Shown: in pieces, positions 4,980 to 10,470 of the stretch
Layout: the number at the start of each line of letters is the position of its first letter
Numbering within the stretch: position 1 is the stretch's first letter
Notes under the pieces: model-generated
What the model was told of the DNA's origin: nothing
Database searches by the model: none
Seen by the model: the letters and a program-made list of their open reading frames with translations, nothing else
Position numbers and translations under genes: made by a program
From: Bacteroidales bacterium UBA6244
GTDB lineage: Bacteria > Bacteroidota > Bacteroidia > Bacteroidales > F082
Length of the DNA stretch: 10,470 nt
Assembly: GCA_002440885.1 (NCBI GenBank)
Contig: DJVY01000243.1
Coordinates: 1 to 10,470, forward strand
Reading direction: 5' to 3'

Positions 4980-7001
4980 ATGAAAAAAATCTACACAGTC
5001 GTTTTGTTTTTACTGGCGGTTACCATGCTGCCGGCACAAACTCTACTAACCGAAGACTTTAGCAGTGGCACAATGCCTCCTTCGGGTTGGACTATCGATA
5101 ATTTGAGTGCGCAATGGAGCAGCAGCGCCACCGCCACAGCAGCTGGCACTGCTCCTGAAGCTATGTTTACCTGGAAACAGGTTATTGACGATTCTTATCT
5201 CATTTCTCCCGCTATTGACTTAACCGGATATTCGTCAGTCGTACTGCGTTTTAAGCATTACCTCGATAACTATGGCGGCGGGCAGTACAAAATTGGTGCC
5301 GCCACCCGTTCTGGCGGCGGCGATTGGAATGTTGTTTGGGAAGTAAGCCCTAATAGCTCCATCGGTCCTGATGATATGCTGATTACCATCGAAAATGGCG
5401 ATGTTGGACAAGCTGACTTCCAATTTGCATTCTACCTGGATGGGAACCTCTACAACATGAACTATTGGTATATTGATGATGTGATGCTCTTTAACCCGGC
5501 CAACCTGGATGGCGAAATGCAGGCCATTACCACCTATCCTTTTGTAAGTGGTCCGACAGCAGTTACCGGTGTTATTTTCAACAATGGGCTAACAAGCATC
5601 ACCTCTGCGGAAGTGCAATGGTCGGCCAACGGCATGGAAACCTTTACAACAGAGTTCACCGGTTTAAACCTCGAGATGGGCGATAATTACGCTTTTACCT
5701 GTAATGACCTGTTTAACTATCCCATAGGTTCATACGACCTGATGGTACAACTCACAAAAGTGAACGGTGTAGCCGATGACAATCCTGACAACGATATCTT
5801 GCACAAAAACGTGAGTGCGGTAAGTTACATAACCGAGCGGATTCCTCTTTTTGAAGAGTTTACCAGCTCAACCTGCTCACCCTGTGCCTCTTTTAACAGC
5901 GGCTTCGTACCCTGGTGCGACACCCATGCCGACGATATTACCCTGATTAAATACCAGATGAACTGGCCTGGATCGGGTGACCCTTACTATACCGCCGAAG
6001 GGGGCGTGCGCCGCGATTACTACGGCGTTACCTGGGTTCCATGGCTGGTGGCCAATGGCGACTTTGTGAATACAGACATGACCGCCGTAAACAGTTTCTT
6101 TAACAACGCGGTAACACTGCCCGGCTTTGCCAGCTTCGTGGCCTCCAGAACAACGGTGTCCAGAGGAACTACCATGGATATCGACGTAACCATACTTCCT
6201 TATGCTGACTTCAGTAACTTTAAATTGCATGTGGTAGTGTTCGAGAACGTAACCACGCAAAACATTGCCAGCAATGGAGAAACTGAGTTTGAACATGTAA
6301 TGATGAAAATGGTTCCCGATGCCAACGGTACTACCATCGACTTGCTTGACAGACAGCCTATTACCATTTCTCAAAGCGTGGATTTGGCTGGTACCAATAT
6401 CGAAGAGTGGGACGATTTGGGCGTAGCCATTATCATCCAGGATCTGGCTACCCGCGAGGTCCATCAGTCGGGTTATGCCGTTGAGAATGGTGTTTTTGCA
6501 ACAGATGCTTCGCTTAGCGAGTTGAATATGGACGGTGTTTTAATCCCCGACTTCACCCCTGATGTGTTGGAATACAACATCGAATTACCTGAAGGAACAG
6601 TTGAAATCCCACTTATCGCCGGAATTCCCACCGATCCTAATGCTACGGTAATTGTTGTCCCTGCCAATGAGTTGCCGGGCACTACCGTTGTGGATGTTTT
6701 TGCCGAAGATTTGAGCACCCACAACCGCTATACCGTGAACTTTACCGTGATTCAAGGCCTTGCCAACACAAATGAAGCCATGGTAACGATCTACCCGAAT
6801 CCCACATCCGGATTAATTCAGGTAAAAGGAGCAGAAAACGCAAAGGTAACTGTGTACAACACTACCGGTGTGGTGGTAGCTGATTTCCCGGAAATGAAGA
6901 ACAATACCATCAATCTGAGCCATTTACCCATTGGGGTGTATTTCGTCAAAGTACAGACTACGAACGCCACCACAACCAAAAGGGTATCACTTACCAGATA
7001 A
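4980..7001 (+). CDS. Secreted T9SS cargo: jelly-roll, Omp28/thioredoxin-like, cadherin-like domains
   Basis: A 673-residue exported protein. Signal peptide at residues 1-20 (cleavage after P-A-Q). Residues 21-172 form a choice-of-anchor-J/cleaved-adhesin type jelly roll, with E-D-F-S-S-G, a G-W segment and W-Y-I-D-D-V. Residues 177-280 are a beta-rich module of the CARDB/Ig kind. Residues 284-380 resemble the Omp28 thioredoxin-like domain: F-E-E-F-T-S-S-T-C-S-P-C with Cys299 and Cys302, and a V-P (353-354) placed like the cis-Pro loop. A further beta module spans about 384-500 and a cadherin-like beta-sandwich about 507-592. Residues 598-673 are a type-A T9SS sorting domain: Y-P-N-P-T-S-G start, L-P-I-G-V-Y-F-V-K-V and a basic end. 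It is therefore expected to cross the outer membrane by T9SS and be anchored or released outside. Cys241 and Cys313 are additional cysteines. Monocistronic, ending at a strong terminator. The substrate is unknown. Confidence 0.9.
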   Translation: MKKIYTVVLFLLAVTMLPAQTLLTEDFSSGTMPPSGWTIDNLSAQWSSSATATAAGTAPEAMFTWKQVIDDSYLISPAIDLTGYSSVVLRFKHYLDNYGGGQYKIGAATRSGGGDWNVVWEVSPNSSIGPDDMLITIENGDVGQADFQFAFYLDGNLYNMNYWYIDDVMLFNPANLDGEMQAITTYPFVSGPTAVTGVIFNNGLTSITSAEVQWSANGMETFTTEFTGLNLEMGDNYAFTCNDLFNYPIGSYDLMVQLTKVNGVADDNPDNDILHKNVSAVSYITERIPLFEEFTSSTCSPCASFNSGFVPWCDTHADDITLIKYQMNWPGSGDPYYTAEGGVRRDYYGVTWVPWLVANGDFVNTDMTAVNSFFNNAVTLPGFASFVASRTTVSRGTTMDIDVTILPYADFSNFKLHVVVFENVTTQNIASNGETEFEHVMMKMVPDANGTTIDLLDRQPITISQSVDLAGTNIEEWDDLGVAIIIQDLATREVHQSGYAVENGVFATDASLSELNMDGVLIPDFTPDVLEYNIELPEGTVEIPLIAGIPTDPNATVIVVPANELPGTTVVDVFAEDLSTHNRYTVNFTVIQGLANTNEAMVTIYPNPTSGLIQVKGAENAKVTVYNTTGVVVADFPEMKNNTINLSHLPIGVYFVKVQTTNATTTKRVSLTR

Positions 7002-7020
7002 TACAGGTTAAGATAAAATA

Positions 7021-7049
7021 AAAAAACCGGACTAAAGGCCCGGTTTTTT
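7021..7049. terminator. Bidirectional intrinsic terminator between convergent genes
   Basis: AAAAAACCGG (7021-7030) pairs with CCGGTTTTTT (7040-7049) around a 9-base loop. The GC core has an A-run on one side and a T-run on the other, so it can end transcription from the T9SS cargo gene (stop 20 bases upstream) and from the convergent minus-strand operon whose stop is at 7118. Confidence 0.88.
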
Positions 7050-7117
7050 TATTTTAAACTTGTTTATTAGTGGGAATGGTCTCCAATTTACCTTTTCTGA
7101 AAAATCGATAATCGAGA

Positions 7118-8197
7118 CTACTCTTCATACACCATTTCAATATCATCCACAATGAGCACACTTCCAACTGCTCCGGCAAAATTAGCACCGTCAAAACTGG
7201 AGGAAGCAACAAAGGTAATATGGGTTGGTAGGGCAAAGGCAGCTGAATCGGCGCTGACATAAACATTATCCTCAGGTTTCATATAGTCAGGAAAAGTATC
7301 GTCAAGTTCACCATAAGTGAAAGGAATCTCGATACTTGTCATATCTCCCACCCCATCAGAGCTTCGGAGCCATGCTGTGGCAAGGCGCTTTACAGCACCA
7401 TTGAATCTGATTTCGAGGAAGGCATATATATCCGCCATATCCGAATAGTTCAGCGCATTACCTTCCCGGTCTTTGTTTTCCTCTCCTGCCTGATATTGGT
7501 ATTGAAAGCGGATTTTGTCCGGACGGCCAGTAAAAGGGGTTCCAAACTCAATAGCTGCCTGTGGATCTGTCGGATCCAGATTATCCGGATTAAAAAACCC
7601 TGTAAACAAAGATCCTGCGGAAATTGGCATTCCCAAGGATGCCGGTATAAGCCCATTATAAAGTGTTTCCATTTTTGCGGCCTTATTGCTGTTGCCAAGG
7701 TCAAAAGGTGTGGTGGCCAGTTTGTTCAGTATTTGGGTTCCGGGATTGCCGGTACCCCAAATGGTTGATTCGGCGCTATTGCCGGGCTCATAATAATCCG
7801 AAGCCGTTTGATACCATTCATCCAACTGCCAGTTATCCAACTGAGGGTTCGCACTAGCAACAAAGGATTTTACAGTCCAAACGTGCGCGCTACCATCTTC
7901 TGCTGTAACCACAATGGTTGCAGGATCATTCAGGTCAAGTTGATCTCCAACCGCTTTATCGGCTGAAGCAAATGATGATACTTCTATGGTTTGTATGGTA
8001 ATTCCCGAAAGATCGATGCCGCCGGGGATTTCAACCACCACCGTCATCGAATCATTATTAATTGTGGAATTTCCTGCCTGGTTGCTCACCAAAAATGATT
8101 TTATATTCCCATAGGGCGATAAGCCGAAATAATCTTCCTTTACACATGAAGTTATAATTAAGGCAAGTGCCAGAATTATGTTAAATTGTCTTTTCAT
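7118..8197 (-). CDS. PCMD-domain surface lipoprotein
   Basis: A 359-residue lipoprotein: signal peptide at residues 1-17 with lipobox I-T-S-C giving Cys18, then an N-terminal beta domain (about 28-113) ending V-T-A-E-D-G-S-A-H-V-W-T-V, and a PCMD domain (putative carbohydrate metabolism domain, PF13201 type) at about 122-357. Domain signatures seen are W-G-T-G-N (147-151), A-G-S-L-F-T-G-F-F (194-202), F-G-T-P-F-T-G-R-P (218-226) and the closing S-V-L-I-V-D-D-I-E-M. The family is confined mostly to Bacteroidota; its C-terminal domain is a jelly-roll-like fold and its biochemical role is unproven despite the name. The ATG at 8197 is set by the signal peptide; the frame extends to a TTG at 8251 inside the upstream gene. 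It follows the barrel gene by 19 bases, so both are one transcript. It is likely displayed at the outer membrane; carbohydrate binding is only a family-level suggestion. Confidence 0.87.
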   Translation of the reverse strand: MKRQFNIILALALIITSCVKEDYFGLSPYGNIKSFLVSNQAGNSTINNDSMTVVVEIPGGIDLSGITIQTIEVSSFASADKAVGDQLDLNDPATIVVTAEDGSAHVWTVKSFVASANPQLDNWQLDEWYQTASDYYEPGNSAESTIWGTGNPGTQILNKLATTPFDLGNSNKAAKMETLYNGLIPASLGMPISAGSLFTGFFNPDNLDPTDPQAAIEFGTPFTGRPDKIRFQYQYQAGEENKDREGNALNYSDMADIYAFLEIRFNGAVKRLATAWLRSSDGVGDMTSIEIPFTYGELDDTFPDYMKPEDNVYVSADSAAFALPTHITFVASSSFDGANFAGAVGSVLIVDDIEMVYEE

Positions 8198-8216
8198 TTT
8201 CAGTTTAATTTTAATG

Positions 8217-8987
8217 TTATTTCTTTGAACCAAAATAATAGGACAATCCAAGGTTTAAGGATAAAAGGTCAATTTTTGCATCTACTTTTTGATCCACTAT
8301 TCTGGATTCCGGGCCATTGTTTGCAGACTGCTGTAAAACCTCTAAATCATAACCGATAAGTTTTAACTGCACCTCAAAGGCAAAACTTTCCATGGTAAAG
8401 AATGTAATACCCGGACTTATTCCTGCCCTGAAATGAAATCCTTCGGTGAATTGTGTATTTACAACATCTACCTTTTTAACATTTCTGGTTAGTGCCGAGG
8501 TGTAACCAAAGGTAAGCCCCACTTCTACAAAAAAACTCAGTCGATCATTTTTAGTTAGCGGAAAGGATGGCCGTATGTTGGGGGTAAAATCAAACGATTT
8601 GGAAATGGAGTTTGACTGTAAAGTATCGGGGTCACGGAATACCGTACCCTCAAATTTATCATGTTCATAGTACAAATTAAAGCCAACCATCGTGTAATCG
8701 CTAATGTAATATCCGCTTTTAAGCTTTATGTTGTAATCAAGACTTTGCCCATCAACAACATTTTGTAAAAGTCCTGTTGTGTTTTCCTGCTGCAGGTCTT
8801 GCAGTGAAAAAGACAGGCCGATGTAAACATTTTTCTTTTTAAAAGGATTAAAGTTGTCATTATAATACTTCGACATCAGGTCATAGGCAGTATAGTTTTC
8901 GTCGGTATTTTCGTTCTGGGCAATCATGACACCCGGAAATAATACCGCAAATGCAAGCATGAAAATGATTCCGTGATTGTTTCTCAT
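8217..8987 (-). CDS. Outer-membrane beta-barrel protein
   Basis: A 256-residue exported protein with signal peptide 1-23 (cleavage after I-A-Q). After a short acidic, Asn/Tyr-rich segment (24-50), the rest is a series of alternating-hydrophobic strands: K-N-V-Y-I-G-L-S-F-S, G-Y-Y-I-S-D-Y-T-M-V-G-F-N-L-Y-Y, L-S-F-F-V-E-V-G-L-T-F-G-Y, F-H-F-R-A-G-I-S-P-G-I-T-F-F, and a final L-L-S-L-N-L-G-L-S-Y-Y-F-G. That fits an eight-stranded PorT/OmpW-like barrel. The terminal aromatic strand is followed by only three residues, as expected for BAM-dependent barrels. It is the first gene of a two-gene operon with the PCMD lipoprotein. ATG start; no Shine-Dalgarno visible. Cargo or ligand is not apparent; it could be structural or partner the lipoprotein at the surface. 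Confidence 0.85.
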   Translation of the reverse strand: MRNNHGIIFMLAFAVLFPGVMIAQNENTDENYTAYDLMSKYYNDNFNPFKKKNVYIGLSFSLQDLQQENTTGLLQNVVDGQSLDYNIKLKSGYYISDYTMVGFNLYYEHDKFEGTVFRDPDTLQSNSISKSFDFTPNIRPSFPLTKNDRLSFFVEVGLTFGYTSALTRNVKKVDVVNTQFTEGFHFRAGISPGITFFTMESFAFEVQLKLIGYDLEVLQQSANNGPESRIVDQKVDAKIDLLSLNLGLSYYFGSKK

Positions 8988-9385
8988 ATTATTGTGGATT
9001 GATTAAACATAATAATCTTTTTTTTACTTTAGTCGACAGAGAGTAATTTGCAATTAAAGACAATGATGCATGATTCGCAGATTCAATTTCTGCCATAAGT
9101 TTCTAAAAACTGTAAAAGAATAGAAATATTTGCCATTGCCGAAGGCAAGTGCAAAGCCCGAATGCAGCCCAAAATCTTTTAGCAATATTGTGTCGAAAAC
9201 CTTTGTCAATGTATTAATCCAGGTGCAGATCCCCCTTTTTTTAACAGTCCAAACCACTAGTGTCCAAAAGAATTTTTCAAGAACCTCTGTAAGTCATTAA
9301 TATATATGTAATTATAATCGTAAGAATCACGTGTCGATTTGAATTCATTTCCCAAATTCGCAACCTGAATATAACACAGGAAGTG
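8988..9385. other. Intergenic stretch: operon promoter, filler DNA and insertion-sequence left flank
   Basis: Positions 8988-9060 precede the barrel gene and are AT-rich, suited to a minus-strand promoter; TATGTTTA at about 9005-9012 is a weak -7-like element. Positions 9061-9250 hold no gene I can support: a small hairpin TTGCC-GAA-GGCAA (9136-9148) and a 67-codon minus-strand frame starting with GTG at 9257 that I do not recognise. From roughly 9258 the sequence probably belongs to the insertion sequence, giving a transposase leader of about 125 bases. Confidence 0.5.
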
Positions 9386-10470
9386 ATGAATAATGGAAAG
9401 TATGTTTTCAGTCAGGTAGTCGCCTTTTTGCCGAAAAGAGCCTTTGATATGATTGTAAAAAAATATAACGGTGATAAATGGGTTAAGACATTCACCTGTT
9501 GGAACCAGTTGCTTGTCATGATGTTCGGGCAATTGGCTGCTTGTGACAGTCTCCGGGAGCTTGCTTGCATTGTTCAGTCCATTAAAACAAAGGGCTATCA
9601 TCTCGGATTTGGTAACGGTGAAATAAAACTGAGTAACCTTTCTTATGCCAATATTAACAGGGACTACAGAATTTTTGAGGAGTTTGCCTATTATATGATT
9701 AATCTTGCCCAAAGTAAACGGATTCTTAGGCCGTTTGAACTGGAGGGGAAGTTTTATGCGTTTGATTCCACCACCATAGACCTCTGTCTTAACTTGTTCA
9801 AATGGGCAAACTTCAGGAAGAATAAAGGGGGTATTAAAGTCCACACACTCTTTGATGTAGTGACGCAAATTCCAACATACATTCATATCACCGAAGCTAA
9901 AGTCCATGATGTGAATGTGATGGATCTGATTCCCTACGAACCGTTTGCCTTCTATATCTTTGACAAAGGGTACTATGATCTTGGTAGGTTGCACACCATT
10001 AATACAATTAATTCCTTTTTTGTCATCAGACAAAAGTCCCACTTGAAATATGAAATCATTGATAGAGAAGAACTTCTGGATGATATTGATAATATTCTTC
10101 TTGATCAGGTCATACTCCTTACCGGATATCAAACCCGGAAAAAGTACCCTGTAAAACTGAAGAGAATAGTTTACTATGCCCCTGAGCTTAGAAGAGCTTT
10201 TACCTTCTTGACGAATCATTTCGAAACGGAAGCAAAAAACATTGCTCTGTTGTATAAACAACGATGGCAAGTTGAACTTTTTTACCGATGGATCAAACAA
10301 CATCTGCGAATCACTTCTTTCTGGGGGAATACTGAAAATGCCGTTAAGGTCCAGATTTATATTACTGTTATTGCTTATTGCCTGGTGGCCATTGTTGAAC
10401 ATGACTCCCATCTGGGTAGGACTACTTTCAATGTGCTCCGTGTGATTAGCAGAGTCCTCACAGATAAAAC
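9258..10470 (+). mobile_element. IS4-family insertion sequence, left part; right end beyond window
   Basis: The element is defined by its transposase. The left boundary is not certain: GTCCAAA occurs at 9247-9253 and again at 9262-9268 around the perfect palindrome CACTAGTG (9255-9262), and the second copy is where a terminal inverted repeat would be expected. The right terminus and target duplication lie outside the window, so neither inverted repeat nor duplication can be verified. Confidence 0.6.
9386..10470 (+). CDS. IS4-family transposase (DUF4372 N-terminus), partial at window edge
   Basis: An open frame of 361 codons runs to the window end without a stop; full-length relatives are about 380-400 residues, so little is missing. 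Residues 4-75 form the DUF4372 DNA-binding type N-terminus (K-Y-V-F-S-Q-V-V then H/T-F-T-C-W-N-Q-L-L-V-M-M-F-G-Q-L). The RNase-H-like DDE core has Asp127 in A-F-D-S-T-T-I-D-L, Asp193 in I-F-D-K-G-Y-Y-D and Glu297 within the exact Y-(2)-R-(3)-E-(6)-K IS4 signature (Tyr290, Arg293, Glu297, Lys304). The ATG at 9386 begins M-N-N-G-K-Y-V-F, as in relatives, preceded by AGGAAG (9379-9384), although that is close to the start codon. No internal stop or frameshift is present, so the element may still be mobile. The enzyme cuts and joins the element's ends in the nucleoid. Confidence 0.94.
   Translation, partial: MNNGKYVFSQVVAFLPKRAFDMIVKKYNGDKWVKTFTCWNQLLVMMFGQLAACDSLRELACIVQSIKTKGYHLGFGNGEIKLSNLSYANINRDYRIFEEFAYYMINLAQSKRILRPFELEGKFYAFDSTTIDLCLNLFKWANFRKNKGGIKVHTLFDVVTQIPTYIHITEAKVHDVNVMDLIPYEPFAFYIFDKGYYDLGRLHTINTINSFFVIRQKSHLKYEIIDREELLDDIDNILLDQVILLTGYQTRKKYPVKLKRIVYYAPELRRAFTFLTNHFETEAKNIALLYKQRWQVELFYRWIKQHLRITSFWGNTENAVKVQIYITVIAYCLVAIVEHDSHLGRTTFNVLRVISRVLTDK

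Noticed and set aside
4802..5062. An 86-codon plus-strand frame from a TTG, overlapping the start of the T9SS cargo gene
   Set aside because: Out of frame with a clear signal-peptide gene, poor start codon and no recognisable product.
5877..6464. A 195-codon minus-strand frame inside the T9SS cargo gene
   Set aside because: Antisense shadow of a well-supported domain-rich gene; low-complexity product without recognisable motifs.
9054..9257. A 67-codon minus-strand frame (GTG start) next to the insertion-sequence edge
   Set aside because: No family recognised, no signal or ribosome site, and it starts where the insertion sequence probably begins. It could be a gene relic, but nothing supports coding.
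9257..10411. A 384-codon open frame on the minus strand
   Set aside because: It is the exact antisense of the IS4-family transposase, whose plus-strand frame carries the full DDE and Y2R3E6K signatures; the antisense product has no recognisable domain.
1..10470. CRISPR arrays, tRNA or rRNA genes, defence genes
   Set aside because: No spaced direct repeats, cloverleaf-forming sequence, rRNA signature or nuclease/toxin-type protein was found on either strand.

Overview
The window looks like a chromosomal segment of a Bacteroidota bacterium. The evidence is a type IX secretion (T9SS) C-terminal sorting domain on a large secreted protein, a PCMD-type lipoprotein paired with a small outer-membrane barrel, short Cys-terminated lipoprotein signals, weak or absent Shine-Dalgarno sites, and a DUF4372-type IS4-family transposase common in this phylum. 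Order or genus cannot be fixed from the sequence; an environmental Bacteroidales/Marinilabiliales-like or Cytophagales-like lineage is a guess.

Positions 24-3238 (minus strand) hold a compact four-gene envelope operon: a helical lipoprotein ending in Lys-Lys-Lys, a membrane-anchored L,D-transpeptidase whose ectodomain resembles that lipoprotein, a second canonical L,D-transpeptidase, and a membrane-anchored protein that appears to be a catalytically dead YkuD-fold paralogue. A strong hairpin plus U-run lies between the lipoprotein and the first transpeptidase and directly abuts the latter's ATG, so the lipoprotein is probably made in large excess over the enzymes. Divergently, 3394-4417 (plus strand) encodes an ECF sigma factor and a small cytoplasmic PepSY-like protein. 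My main hypothesis is that this is a Braun-lipoprotein-like (Lpp-like) outer-membrane to peptidoglycan tethering module with its own transpeptidases and regulator. That is inference from gene order, domains and the C-terminal lysines.

Positions 4507-4797 (minus) carry a 96-residue C-terminal remnant of acetyl-CoA synthetase, cut off at a stop codon and at a sharp end of homology. It is followed by a leader region with a short dyad. Positions 4980-7001 (plus) encode a secreted multidomain T9SS cargo with a jelly-roll adhesion-type domain, an Omp28/thioredoxin-like domain with CxxC, a cadherin-like beta-sandwich and a sorting tail. A bidirectional terminator (7021-7049) separates it from the convergent operon 7118-8987 (minus), made of an outer-membrane barrel protein followed by a PCMD-domain surface lipoprotein.

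The right edge (about 9258-10470) is an IS4-family insertion sequence with an open, apparently intact transposase frame that runs off the window. Together with the acs fragment it suggests local rearrangement on this side, whereas the transpeptidase/sigma locus looks intact.
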